DNA from: Desarmillaria ectypa
Taxonomy: Eukaryota; Basidiomycota; Agaricomycetes; Agaricales; Physalacriaceae
Assembly: GCA_030407005.1 (NCBI GenBank)
Contig: JAUDYN010000001.1
Coordinates: 2,728,001 to 2,792,000, forward strand
Length of the DNA: 64,000 bases
Direction: 5' to 3'
Within the stretch, counting starts at the first letter, position 1. Each line of letters starts with the position of its first letter. The translations under genes and the position numbers were made by a program. Shown here in pieces: positions 48,707 to 58,565 of this stretch. The notes under the pieces are model-generated. The model saw nothing but the letters and a program-made list of their open reading frames with translations, had not been told where the DNA came from and ran no database searches.

Positions 48707-49333
48707 ATGTCTCTCGTTGTTCCCGAGGCTCACCAGCAGTTCCAAGTGGGTAGTTTTCTGTGGTGGAAGGATGACTCGCTAAATTGTGGGTACAGCACAT
48801 TCTTCGACTTTTGAACACCAACGTCGATGGAAAGCGCAAAATCATGTACGCGCTGACTGAGATTAAGGGTGTTGGACGACGATACTCCAACTTGGTGTGC
48901 AAAAAGGCTGATGTCGATCTCAATAAGCGGTGAGCTTGACCGCTGTTTAGCGCGTGAGTGGATCTGACTATTAAAACAGGGCCGGAGAGCTCAACTCTGA
49001 TGAGCTGGAGCGAATTGTGACGATCATCCAAAACCCAACGCAGTTCAAGATCCCTACGTGGTTCTTGAACAGACAAAAGGACATTGTGGACGGCAAAAAC
49101 TCGCAGATTCTGTCGAACGGTGTTGACTCCAAGTTGCGTGATGACCTTGAGCGGCTGAAGAAGATTAGGGCTCACCGTGGATTGCGACACTACTGGGGTC
49201 TGCGTGTGCGTGGACAGCACACCAAGACGACTGGCAAGTGGAATTTTCTGTTTGATGAAAGAATAAAATTTATGACTTTTTCTTCTTAGGTCGCCGTGGC
49301 AAAACTGTTGGTGTGTCGAAGAAGCGTGGTTAG
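48707..49333 (+). CDS. RPS18: 40S ribosomal protein uS13 (S18)
   Basis: Small-subunit head protein contacting the large subunit. Exons encode [33 protein letters not shown] then [20 protein letters not shown], then [20 protein letters not shown] through [20 protein letters not shown] to GQHTKTT, and last [14 protein letters not shown]. The last intron (49234-49289, 56 nt) starts with GC (ACTG|GCAAGT): the family sequence [10 protein letters not shown] is obtained only with this GC donor, since the nearby GT would put the last exon out of frame. A 5'-UTR intron of 144 nt precedes the start. Confidence 0.95.
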
Positions 49334-49490
49334 ATATGCTGTTATTAGTATGCCTATGTCAGAGTCTTTTCTATTGAGACAATCTATGTTCGAGCGCTAA
49401 GATTGACTACGGTACTGAGGAAACAGCGAAATTTTTATGGAATGTCATCGTCTTTCTTGACTCTTCGTGAAGATTCGTAGCACGTGATGT

Positions 49491-49496
49491 AGAAGA
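49491..49496. promoter_or_regulatory. E-box CACGTG upstream of the acidic protein gene
   Basis: Perfect CACGTG in TAGCACGTGATG, 72 bp before the start codon at 49568; same CACGTGATG form as the site at 41724. Confidence 0.4.
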
Positions 49497-49567
49497 TTTT
49501 GCGTAAAGTTTGTGATCGTTTTTAAAATATGGCTTGTTTAAGGCATCCATGGATTGCAGGCCCCTCA

Positions 49568-50155
49568 ATGAAGCGCAAACACTCAAATCACAACCGTTCA
49601 CCTTCTCCTAAGCGTCCTCGATTCTCCACCAACCTCGAGAGTACACTTTCCAACCTTTCACTCAATAATACTTCCCCAATAGACAATGAACCCAAGTCGC
49701 CATCCCCACCATCCTTCATCGACGTGTCGGAGCTTCCAGACGATATCATAACCGTCGACGCCCAGCTCCCTGACAATGTCGAAGAGCCCATACACGACGT
49801 CAAAATGAAAAAGTCGACCTGGTACGAACCGGAGCCTGACCGTAAGCCTCTTTCGTGTCTTGTTCTGGCCCGTACTCACCGACCCACAGGCATCGTCGTC
49901 ACTGACCTCGACTCGTCCGACGACGAGGATGACAATGAGCAAGACACTGCACTGTCGATATCTCCAGCACTCGTAGAGTGCATCCGGTCACGTCAGCTGT
50001 CTTCCTCGCTGCCCACTCCTGCTACTCACGCCCTTGTGCTATATCGCCCTTTACCCATTCCCACCACAGAAAATCCAGTAGAGGAGCAGCAGCTACAACC
50101 ACAACTAGAACGAGAACCTCCTACAGACGACGACGCGATGGATGTGGAATACTAA
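49568..50155 (+). CDS. Hypothetical acidic, Ser/Pro-rich protein
   Basis: Exons 49568-49841 and 49890-50155 with a 48-nt intron (donor GTAAGC, acceptor CCACAG) give 179 residues. The intron is a multiple of three and stop-free, so it could be missed. The N-terminus is basic and reads like a nuclear localisation signal (MKRKHSNHNRSPSPKRPRF). The middle is Ser/Pro/Asn-rich; an acidic patch (DLDSSDDEDDNEQD) follows directly after the splice junction. A short possibly helical block (ISPALVECIRSRQ, THALVLYRPLP) precedes a Glu/Gln tail. I do not recognise a domain. Converges on NF-YA with 66 bp between stops. Confidence 0.6.
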   Translation: MKRKHSNHNRSPSPKRPRFSTNLESTLSNLSLNNTSPIDNEPKSPSPPSFIDVSELPDDIITVDAQLPDNVEEPIHDVKMKKSTWYEPEPDRKPLSCLVLARTHRPTGIVVTDLDSSDDEDDNEQDTALSISPALVECIRSRQLSSSLPTPATHALVLYRPLPIPTTENPVEEQQLQPQLEREPPTDDDAMDVEY

Positions 50156-50221
50156 ACTTATATTTGTACAATCTAACTAAAACATGCAAACTTATAGAAT
50201 ACAAACAGTGTGAAAAACCCT

Positions 50222-51365
50222 CTAACTACCTCCCCCATTGTACTCATCTGACCGTGGCTGCATCGGCGTGTGCAGCTGAGCATATAATCCTTGCGCATAG
50301 TTTAGTTGCAAATGTCGGTGTCGTGAGTGAGCATGTGGGTGAGGGACATGGTGCATCTGAACAGTTGCAGGATACGGTGAAGTAAGCGTAATTGACGATG
50401 AGCCCTGCGACGTCCCCATTCCCGTCGGTGACCGCATCTGCGAGTACATCGTGTGCGACGTCGGTGTCGTCATCTTGTCCTGCGTCTGACCCATTGTCAT
50501 GTTCATCGGCTGCACTGTCTGCCCATATGGCATGTTCATCATTCCCATTGACTCTGGAGACATGTACGTTTCTGTTTCTTGTCCGTGAAGATTCGTGTTC
50601 ATCATACGCGACGATGAATGAGAGTGGTGGTGATGCGCATGCGCATGCGCTGGTTGTTGCTGTTGCTGCGCTTGTTGCTGGACCTGTTGTTGTTGTTGCT
50701 GTTGTTGTTGCTGTTGCTGCTGTTGCTGCTGGTGACGAGCAAGAGGCGGTGCCATCTGGTGTTGCTGAGGCGGCGGCTTAGGAGGCAATTGCGGCGACGG
50801 ATCCTGCTGCATTGGCGAACCGTCATCTACGTCCTCATCTTCGTCAACCACCGCCGACGACGGTCCCGCCTCTACTCCACCATCGTCCCCATTCACCGCC
50901 TTTTGAGCAGCAATCTCCTCTGCAGTCAGAAAGCGACCTCCTGGTCCCCGTGGACGTCGCATTGCATGCTTGTGGCGCGACTCGTGGAGATAAGGCTGCA
51001 CCAACAAATCAACAACCAATGAGAAAGAAAAAAAAAAAGACGCGTACCTTTCGTTGACGAGACAGACGATGAACTTCATCCAGTCGCGCACGGGCCACCC
51101 GCCGCTTCAAAATACGAAAATATTGTTTGGCATTGACATAGAGCGGCTCATCGTCTACACCGCTCTCAAGAGCATCGGTGATGTGGTGCTGGAATGATTG
51201 ATAGACGGCATTCGACCCATGCGAGTTCTCCAGGGAAGGTGCAGGGCTAAGTTGCCCATCGATTTGAGTGTCAAGCGTTCCGTCAATGGGCGCGCTGTTT
51301 TCCCAATTTTGAAGAGGATACGAGGCAGGAAAGAGCTGATCGACGACGTGCTCCTCCATCGACAT
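50222..51365 (-). CDS. HAP2: CCAAT-binding factor subunit NF-YA / Hap2
   Basis: DNA-recognition subunit of the heterotrimeric CCAAT-binding complex. Exon 1 (51365 to about 51047) ends with EPLYVNAKQYFRILKRRVAR, the subunit-association helix, then EVHRLSRQRK. After one short intron the DNA-binding part reads PYLHESRHKHAMRRPRGPGG then RFLTAEEIAA. The remainder is an acidic linker, a Pro-rich patch, a long Gln tract of 16 plus further Gln (about 50665-50735), a His-rich patch (HAHAHHHHSH) and a Met/Ser/Thr-rich C-terminus ending EYNGGGS. Same strand as the uS10m gene, whose stop is 79 bp upstream of this start. Confidence 0.9.
50660..50738. repeat. CAG/CAA tract encoding poly-Gln in NF-YA
   Basis: Plus strand reads as an impure (TTG/CTG) trinucleotide array; on the minus strand it encodes a run of 16 Gln, then Gln blocks broken by Val and Ala. 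The mix of CAA and CAG would be expected to limit slippage. Confidence 0.85.
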
Positions 51366-51444
51366 GATTGGCTGCGAGCGGAGGGCGGTGATTGGACGTG
51401 CTCGTTAGGTAAGATTATCAAATAAAGTCAGGTGATATATAACA

Positions 51445-52513
51445 TCATGTGCCACGGGCCGATAACGCCGCCATCTCCTCCTTCACAATCTTCTCTCCTA
51501 GTTGCTTGATTTTTGCACCAGCCTCGGTGACCTGCACTGTTCCCCTCGTACTATCAGAACGGCCAAGTCCAAGAGGTAGACGTTTCCAGACGGTAGTTCG
51601 CATACCTACACCTCCCATGTTGTGCCGTTGCAAGTACAGGACCCATCGTCGCACAACCTCTTCATCGGCGTCCCACGCCTTGATCATTCGTTTGTGTACT
51701 TTGCGTTCAAAGTTTTCTTGCGACTTTTTGTACGCAAACGGACTGCGAGGCACGGTCCACATCGAACGCTGCGTCGGCAGCATCACAACCCGCGACACGG
51801 GTATCGCAAGGGATGACGCCGCATGCGAAGCGAAATGTGTAAACAGGTCCAGCAAACGAGGAAAGTGTGAACGGAATTGAATCGAAGCAACCGGTATCGA
51901 ATGCGTATGTGGATGATAATACGGTAGGTGGAAGCTTCGCCCGTGAATCAACGCAGAAGCGTATTCCTGTTCAGTGAAATCCGTGCCAAGGGAGGCTGCA
52001 GATATTGGCAGCATTTTCGCCTCCTCGTCAGCATCCTTGAGATCCGACTCGAGTGCTTTCCGTCCAGGTCGAATACAGCCTTGACTCTGGAGCAACCGTC
52101 GCCCGGCATTGAACATTTCTTTTGCATTCTGAGCTGGTCTGGATACGAATAAGTGAATGCCCTCGATCTGACTAAAGGAAAGGCGCACAAGGAAGGAGTT
52201 TTGAACTCGGATCCTGTCGAATGTCCATCGGTCAAGCCAGACACTTCAAATTCCCTGGAAACAGATAGTTAAAAGATGCAAGAAAAAACAGATTGTACAT
52301 ACTTTAATATAATTTCTTCTATTTTCTTGTCCAATTCCTCCTTGGAATCGGCCAATGGAAGAGCATCGTTTTCCGGTACCCTACTGTTTGTCAGCACTTG
52401 CACTACGCGTCACGCAAAGCTTACTTTGCATCTGTAGAATTGAGTCTCCTGCACGATGGAACGGCAGGGAAGCATGGTCGACGTATACGACGAAGAGGCA
52501 GCCTCAACATCAT
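51445..52513 (-). CDS. RSM10: Mitochondrial ribosomal protein uS10m (Rsm10)
   Basis: Small-subunit mitoribosome protein. The main exon carries HGRSFHLPYYHPHTHSIPVA, FRSHFPRLLDLFTHFASHAA, PTQRSMWTVPRSPFAYKKSQ and FERKVHKRMIKAWDADEEVV, the S10 fold. The N-terminus is recovered by splicing three small exons, all in phase. The first begins at ATG 52513 with MMLRLPLRRIRRPCFPAVPS, six Arg and no acidic residue, a classical presequence. The second gives VPENDALPLADSKEELDKKI. The third gives EFEVSGLTDGHSTGSEFKTP, joined by a 50-nt intron (GTGCGC...ATCCAG) to AQNAKEMFNAGRRLL. Head to head with the Nop15-like gene (63 bp between ATGs). Confidence 0.83.
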
Positions 52514-52576
52514 TGGAAGAAGACAAGCCGGAAAAGGCAACAGGTCCAAACATTTTCTTTCTCTTCTTCACCCACC

Positions 52577-53473
52577 ATGCTCGCCTCAAAATTATCACAA
52601 AAATTTGACGAGGAAACAGAATCCAGCGAAGAGGAGGAGATTGAGATACCATTGCGCGGACTGTCCTCCGATGATGACGACTCTTCAGATGAAGATGAGT
52701 CGGAGCCCACTCCCGTAGACGTGGAAAAACTTCCTACCATTGCCAAGGATGACGCCAGTGTGAAACGGCGACTAGAAAAAGTGAAGCGGTTGCAGGTGCG
52801 TACTTGTTTGGGTTATCGTCGCCTTGGCTCATTTTTTTTTTGCAGTCGGACGACCGAGGCGTACTGTACCTGGGCAGAATACCCCACGGCTTCTACGAAG
52901 AACAGATGAAAGCCTACTTTTCGCAATTTGGAAATGTTACTCGTATACGTATCTCGAGAAACAAAAAGGTACCTTCTTGTCTATTCATTATGTGCAAGGC
53001 TCATTCCTACGCAGACGGGCCGTTCAAAACATTACGGATTCATCGAATTTGACTCTGCGTCCGTCGCGCAGATCGTTGCGGAGACGATGGACAACTACCT
53101 CCTTCTGGGCCACATCCTGCGGTGCAAGGTCATACCCAAAGAAGAAGTGCATCCTCAGCTATGGGTAGGAAGCAACCGCAAGTGGAGAGTAGTCCCTATG
53201 GATCGTGTAGTTCGAGTGGATCATAACAGGGTATGTTCAGATCTACTTGCTCCTGATTTACTTATTGACCCTTCTAACCAGCCGCGTACCGTTGAAGAGC
53301 AGCAAAAGGCGTCAAAACGTCTGCTGAAGAGGCAGAACGAACGGAAACGGAAGCTCGAGACGGCGGGTATCCAATATGATTTTGATGCAGTTGCATATGT
53401 GAGTCTGGCGTACCCGTTGTTATTGGCTGTACTAATTTTCGATCCTCAGAAAAAACCAGTGAAGGATTTATAG
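52577..53473 (+). CDS. Nop15/NIFK-like nucleolar RNA-binding protein
   Basis: Predicted 60S ribosome-assembly factor. An acidic N-terminal region ([31 protein letters not shown]) is followed by one RRM split over two introns: [20 protein letters not shown] then [17 protein letters not shown] (RNP2 LYLGRI), and [20 protein letters not shown] (RNP1 KHYGFIEF) with [19 protein letters not shown]. The C-terminal part is basic and helical ([20 protein letters not shown]). Five exons; ends VKDL at TAG 53473. The RNP motifs and the [17 protein letters not shown] phrase are typical of Nop15/NIFK. Confidence 0.83.
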
Positions 53474-53603
53474 TTCTACACGGTGTACTGCGATGATAGC
53501 ATATACGATACATTATAACGATACAGTCTTGACAGCAGCAACAGCAAAGCACTAGCAAAGAGACACAAGCACAGGCGAAAAGGCACAAGCAAAGCAGTCG
53601 AGT

Positions 53604-53692
53604 TCAAGCACCCTTGGGATTCAAACCCGTGACTATTCTCTCATTTTCTGCGAGTGGAACGTCGGTCGCGTTATGCGCTCAGCCAGCGAGTG
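53604..53692 (-). ncRNA. tRNA-like / SINE-head sequence
   Basis: Minus strand has an A-box-like TGGCTGAGCGCATAACGCG and, about 47 nt on, a B-box-like GGGTTTGAATCCC, the spacing of a Pol III internal promoter. The acceptor and T stems do not close, and the T-loop has TTTGAAT where a working tRNA needs TTCGAAT. It is therefore a decayed tRNA or the head of a tRNA-derived SINE, not a working tRNA. Confidence 0.3.
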
Positions 53693-53794
53693 ATCACCCA
53701 CCGTAACACGTCTCTTTCACAAGACCCATCGCCTTGATGTGCTTTGCTTCGCATGCCTTAGCCGAGGCTAACAACGTCGTTCGTCGTTTCTCAG

Positions 53795-54380
53795 CTATGC
53801 TCTGCACCAAGTTTCATTATATGCTGGGTGAGGAATAATAAATTGACGAACGGCTAGCGAATGTTGTTCTTGGCGGAGGCGATCCCATAGGGCTCGTATC
53901 TCGTCTTCTATGGACGCGTATTCCATTGTAAATCGTTGGAATTCCTCGTTGCTAAAGGAATTGCATCAGTGTGATTGCAAAAATTTGGGCATGGTACGTA
54001 CGCCACCTGATACGTAGATTGAATGTTTGCCGATGCGTTCGTGGTCTATGGCAGCGGTGAATAGGAAGAAACAAGGTCGACGCAAGAGTACCTCTTTCAC
54101 AAGGTATTTTTGCCCAGCAGCGAGAAACTTTCTTTCTGTTTCTTTCTTTTTCTTTTCCTTGGTAGCTACGAAACGCGTTATATGTTGGTGTAGTCCTAGC
54201 TAGAGGAGACCGACCAAAGACGCGTTCAGCGAGAGCCTGCTGAAGCCTGGGCTACGATGAGATTGACAGAATTGCACCAGTCCCGACGTACATTTTGTCG
54301 TCGCTACCATTGCTCGCCTGCGACGCTATGAAGTTGAACCCGTCGCTGCTGTCTTGATTCTTGGCTTTCGTGCGAGCCAT
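53795..54380 (-). CDS. Small helical protein assembled from five short exons
   Basis: Exons 54380-54288, 54239-54215, 54165-54092, 54045-54002 and 53951-53795 join in phase to 130 residues; total 393 nt. Donors are GTCGGG, GTCGGT, GTACTC and GTACGT; introns are 46-50 nt; each ends in AG. The product starts MARTKAKNQDSSDGFNFIAS, continues with a charged helix (ATKEKKKKETERKFLAAGQK) and a second helix region (NEEFQRFTMEYASIEDEIRA, LWDRLRQEQHSLAVRQ), and ends NETWCRA. No domain is recognised. The even codon-by-codon phasing and coiled-coil character argue for a real gene. Head to head with the FGAM synthase gene (216 bp). Confidence 0.6.
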
Positions 54381-54544
54381 GGAAGATAATGGGGAAGGAG
54401 GAGTGAAATAAATAAATAAATAACTAGTCGCTAAAATAGGCGTCCGACGTCGATCATCGGGACGGGCCCGCCGGACCCGCCTTTTTTTTTTCAAGACCAC
54501 CATCTGCCGTGATCGCGACCAGCAACAAGCCACCGTCGTCCAAA

Positions 54545-54595
54545 GTAAGGATACCCGTTCACCCCTCCAATAGATGTGCTTATCATTTCTTGTAG
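54545..54595 (+). other. Probable 5'-UTR intron of FGAM synthase gene
   Basis: GTAAGG donor and TTTCTTGTAG acceptor 51 nt apart, ending one base before the start codon; size matches local introns. An ATG-free exon would lie upstream. Confidence 0.45.
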
Positions 54596-54596
54596 A

Positions 54597-57500
54597 ATGC
54601 TCGTCCTCTTTGGATCGTCCTCTATTTCTGTCCAGAAGAGGGATATTTTGCTCCGTGCAATCCAGGCAATAGTTCCCACCATCGCCTCTATTGATGCCGT
54701 GTGGTTGCACATCGTTAAATGTCGATCCAAGTCAGCCGAGTCTGAACTATCGGATCTCCAATCCCTGTCGAGGAAGAACCTGGATCACCTTCTGACCTAC
54801 GGCGATAATATTCAATTAACCGGTACAGATTTCACTTCCCACAATGTTATCTACGTTCTTCCACGGATGGGGTCTATCTCCCCGTGGTCAAGCAAGGCGA
54901 CGGATATTTCTGTCATTTGCGACTTGGGTGAGAGCGTAGAGAGACTGGAACGGGGCGTTACCTACGTCTTTGGGATGGCTGAAGGCAAGGCCCTTTCCAA
55001 GGACAATGTCGAAGCCATCTCCCATTTACTCCATGACCGCATGACACAGGCTGTCTATCAGCACCTTCCTTCCGAAGATGCCATATTCTCGCACAACGAG
55101 CCTAAACTCCTACGCACGGTCGACCTGTCTGGTCCATCTCCCAAGGACATCTTCGTGCAGGCAAATAAAGATTTTGGTCTCGCGTTATCTCCAGATGAGA
55201 TTGATTACCTGCTGGACGCTTACACCTCTATTAACCGCAGTCCAACGGATGCCGAGCTCTTCATGTTCGCCCAGGTCAACTCTGAACATTGTCGCCATAA
55301 AATATTCAATGCATCGTGGACTATCGACGGTGTCCCTCAGTCGTACTCCCTTTTCCAGATGATCCGAAATACCGAGAAAATATCTAACAAGGGCACGTTA
55401 TCGGCTTATTCAGATAATGCTGCCGTTTTAGAGGGTCCCTCTGCCCCGCGATTCTCCCCCCATAAGGGTCTATACACTTCTCAACAAGAAGACATGCACA
55501 TTCTTGTCAAAGTGGAGACACACAACCACCCTACTGCCGTCTCTCCATATCCTGGTGCTGCCACCGGCTCCGGTGGTGAGATTCGTGATGAGGGTGCGGT
55601 CGGTCGTGGATCGAAGCCGAAAGCTGGCATGGCGGGCTTCACGGTTTCCAATCTTCTTATCCCAGGTTTTCAGCAACCTTGGGAAACGGACGTTGGGCGT
55701 CCAGGGCACATTTCCTCCGCTCTGGATATCATGACCGATGCTCCGCTTGGTGCCAGTGCCTTCAACAACGAGTTTGGTCGTCCAGCGCTGGCGGGATACT
55801 TCCGCACGTTCTGTGAACGAGTTGGCGGGGAAGTGAAGGGCTATCATAAACCGATCATGATTGCTGGTGGCTACGGCAATGTGCGACCTCAGAACGTATA
55901 CAAGGGAAAGATTAGCGAGGGCGCAAAGATTGTTGTTCTTGGCGGTCCTGGACTGTTGATAGGTCTTGGTGGAGGTGCAGCATCAAGTCAAATATCAGGG
56001 GCGAGCTCCGCTGAACTAGACTTTGCGAGTGTGCAGCGGGACAATGCTGAAATGCAGAGACGGTGCCAACAGGTCATTGACATTTGTGCCGGGGTGGGCG
56101 ACCTAATCGAGAGCATTCATGATGTCGGAGCAGGTGGCCTGTCGAATGCCCTACCTGAACTTGTCCACGATTCTGGTCTGGGTGCTGTCTTTGAGATACG
56201 TGATGTTCCAGTAGCGGACGCGTCGATGAGTCCTATGGAGATTTGGTGCAATGAAAGTCAAGAACGATATGTTCTGGCTGTCTCCGCCGACAAGATTAAC
56301 AATTTTAAGGATATTGTGAAGAGGGAACGGTGTCCTTTCGGCGTAGTTGGTGTCGCTACCAAGGAGGACGAGCTGGTGGTGACGGATCGACTGTTTGGAA
56401 ACGATGTCATACGTCTCAAGATGTCGACGCTCTTCGGGAAGCCGCCTAAGATGTCACGGACAGATACTTCTAGACGAACTGACTTACACGCCTTCGACAC
56501 TACGCTATCCAAATATGTCACCCCGCAAGTTGACATCCTATCTGAGGCTGTAGATCGTGTCTTGCATCTCCCATCTGTGGCTTCGAAGTCCTTCCTTATC
56601 ACCATTGGTGACCGTTCCATCACGGGCCTCGTCACCCGCGACCAGATGGTAGGCCCTCACCAGGTGCCCGTCGCGGACGTCGCAGTTACGCGTACATCGT
56701 TCGGCTTCGATGTCCTCAGTGGAGAAGCCATGGCCATCGGTGAGCGGACACCGCTTGCGATTCTTCGACCCGCTGCGTCTGCGCGCATAGCGATTGCTGA
56801 AGCGTTGACAAATCTCAGCGCAGCATACGTCGGGGATATTGGACGGGTCAAGCTCAGTGCAAATTGGATGTGCGCGGCTGGTAAAGACGGTGAGGGCGCT
56901 GGTTTGTACGAGGCTGTGAAAGTTGTGGGTCTAGAACTGTGCCCACAGTTGGGGGTCGGCATTCCTGTTGGTAAGGACTCGATGTCAATGGGTATGAGAT
57001 GGAAGCAAGAAGGGGAAGAGCGGGAAGTTACGGCGCCATTATCATTGATTGTTACAGCATTTGCACCTGTCATCAATGTGGAGTTAACCTGGACGCCCCA
57101 GTTACAGGTGATAGAGGACACGGTACTGGTTTTGTTCGATCTTGCCAAGGGAGAGCGAAGGATGGGTGGATCTTCCCTGGCCCAGGTCTTCAAAGAAGTT
57201 GGAGACAATGCACCAGACGTCGATGATTCCGCTCTCCTCAAAGCCTTCCTATTGGGCTGTCAAGCAATCAAGGTGGATGGTCCAGACGTTATATTGGCTT
57301 ATCACGATCGTTCAGATGGTGGCCTCTTTATTACTGTTGTGGAGATGGCATTTGCTGGCCATGTCGGAGTGGACATAATTTTGACGGACGAGGACGCCGC
57401 TGATCCATTATCTGTCTTGTTCAACGAGGAGTTGGGAGTTATCGTGCAGGTAAGACGACGCGATACGGAGAAGCTTCACAAGGTGTTTGGCGATGCAGGA

Positions 57501-58565
57501 TTCTCCAAGCAGTATATTCATACTATCGGCATGCTCAATGTTGATCAGACTGTCCGGATCAAGCACGGCCCAAAAACGCTCTTCGCCAGTTCACGAAGTG
57601 AATTACAGAAGAAGTGGTCGGAGACGTCTTTCAAAATGCAGGAGCTGCGCGATAATCCGCTCACGGCGAAGGAGGAGTTCGACCTTCTTGATGATAACTC
57701 GCACAGTGGGATAACCTATGACCTTACATTCTCCTACACTACAACGCCGACCTATAACCTCCGTCCCAAAGTCGCTATTCTTCGGGAACAGGGTGTCAAT
57801 GGTCAGATAGAGTTGGCATGGGCATTCACCGCGGCAGGATTTGATGCCGTCGACGTGCATATGTCTGATATTCTGAGCGGGGCTGTTAGTCTTGATTCAT
57901 TCCGGGGTATTGCTGCAGCAGGTGGATTTTCCTATGGAGACGTCCTTGGTGCCGGGAAAGGGTGGGCACACTCTGTCCTCCTGCATTCCACTGCAAGGAA
58001 ACAATTTTCTTCATTCTTCAACCGAAGCAACACATTCACGCTCGCTATATGCAATGGCTGCCAGTTCCTCAGCCATCTCCGTTCTATAATTCCCGGAGCG
58101 CAAGACTGGCCAGATTTCAAGCCCAATCGGAGTGAACGATTTGAGGGACGGACGGTCACTGTGGAGATCGTTGCGAACGAGTGCACGGCATCGTCTGTGT
58201 TTTTGAGAGAGATGCAAGGATCCCGACTGTCGGTTGCCGTAGCTCACGGGGAGGGACGGGCGGCGTTCAGTTCTGATGAACAGAGAAAGGTCGTAGAAGG
58301 GGAGGGGCTAGTCGCAGTGCGGTATGTCGATTCAAATGGTGCTCCCACTGAGAGGTATCCTTTGAATCCAAATGGTAGCCCTGGGGGTATTACTGGAATC
58401 CAAACTCCGGATGGGAGAATCCTTGCGCTTATGCCGCATCCCGAGAGAGTGGTAGCTTTGGAAAGTAACAGTTGGTACCCAGCTTCGTTCAGGAAGGAGT
58501 GGCATGGGAGCGGGCCTTGGTTTAGATTGTTCCAAAGTGCCCGTAAGTGGTGCGAAGAAGTTTAA
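54597..58565 (+). CDS. ADE6: Phosphoribosylformylglycinamidine synthase (FGAM synthase)
   Basis: Fourth step of de novo purine synthesis: FGAR, glutamine and ATP to FGAM. One uninterrupted frame of 1,322 codons. Marks: QVNSEHCRHKIFNA and KVETHNHPTAVSPYPGAATG (FGAM synthase domain), GGYGNVRP, VVLGGPGLLIGLGGGAASSQ, then the second half with GVGIPVGKDSMSMG and LAYHDRSDGGLF. The C-terminal glutamine amidotransferase domain has LREQGVNGQIELAWAF, FSYGDVLGAGKGWAHSVL, the catalytic Cys in AICNGCQFLSHL, and the His/Glu in MPHPERVV. ATG 54597 directly follows a likely 5'-UTR intron acceptor (TCTTGTAG|A). Absence of coding introns over 4 kb is unusual here. Confidence 0.95.
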   Translation: MLVLFGSSSISVQKRDILLRAIQAIVPTIASIDAVWLHIVKCRSKSAESELSDLQSLSRKNLDHLLTYGDNIQLTGTDFTSHNVIYVLPRMGSISPWSSKATDISVICDLGESVERLERGVTYVFGMAEGKALSKDNVEAISHLLHDRMTQAVYQHLPSEDAIFSHNEPKLLRTVDLSGPSPKDIFVQANKDFGLALSPDEIDYLLDAYTSINRSPTDAELFMFAQVNSEHCRHKIFNASWTIDGVPQSYSLFQMIRNTEKISNKGTLSAYSDNAAVLEGPSAPRFSPHKGLYTSQQEDMHILVKVETHNHPTAVSPYPGAATGSGGEIRDEGAVGRGSKPKAGMAGFTVSNLLIPGFQQPWETDVGRPGHISSALDIMTDAPLGASAFNNEFGRPALAGYFRTFCERVGGEVKGYHKPIMIAGGYGNVRPQNVYKGKISEGAKIVVLGGPGLLIGLGGGAASSQISGASSAELDFASVQRDNAEMQRRCQQVIDICAGVGDLIESIHDVGAGGLSNALPELVHDSGLGAVFEIRDVPVADASMSPMEIWCNESQERYVLAVSADKINNFKDIVKRERCPFGVVGVATKEDELVVTDRLFGNDVIRLKMSTLFGKPPKMSRTDTSRRTDLHAFDTTLSKYVTPQVDILSEAVDRVLHLPSVASKSFLITIGDRSITGLVTRDQMVGPHQVPVADVAVTRTSFGFDVLSGEAMAIGERTPLAILRPAASARIAIAEALTNLSAAYVGDIGRVKLSANWMCAAGKDGEGAGLYEAVKVVGLELCPQLGVGIPVGKDSMSMGMRWKQEGEEREVTAPLSLIVTAFAPVINVELTWTPQLQVIEDTVLVLFDLAKGERRMGGSSLAQVFKEVGDNAPDVDDSALLKAFLLGCQAIKVDGPDVILAYHDRSDGGLFITVVEMAFAGHVGVDIILTDEDAADPLSVLFNEELGVIVQVRRRDTEKLHKVFGDAGFSKQYIHTIGMLNVDQTVRIKHGPKTLFASSRSELQKKWSETSFKMQELRDNPLTAKEEFDLLDDNSHSGITYDLTFSYTTTPTYNLRPKVAILREQGVNGQIELAWAFTAAGFDAVDVHMSDILSGAVSLDSFRGIAAAGGFSYGDVLGAGKGWAHSVLLHSTARKQFSSFFNRSNTFTLAICNGCQFLSHLRSIIPGAQDWPDFKPNRSERFEGRTVTVEIVANECTASSVFLREMQGSRLSVAVAHGEGRAAFSSDEQRKVVEGEGLVAVRYVDSNGAPTERYPLNPNGSPGGITGIQTPDGRILALMPHPERVVALESNSWYPASFRKEWHGSGPWFRLFQSARKWCEEV

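Noticed and set aside
49842..49889. Read-through of the acidic-protein intron as coding
   Set aside because: Perfect GTAAGC donor and CCACAG acceptor with 48-nt spacing favour splicing, although the segment is stop-free.
50392..51022. Plus-strand frames rich in Leu or Ala/Val opposite NF-YA
   Set aside because: Antisense shadow of the poly-Gln/Pro-rich coding sequence.
53604..53692. Functional tRNA gene
   Set aside because: Acceptor and T stems do not pair and the invariant T-loop C is missing; kept only as a relic.
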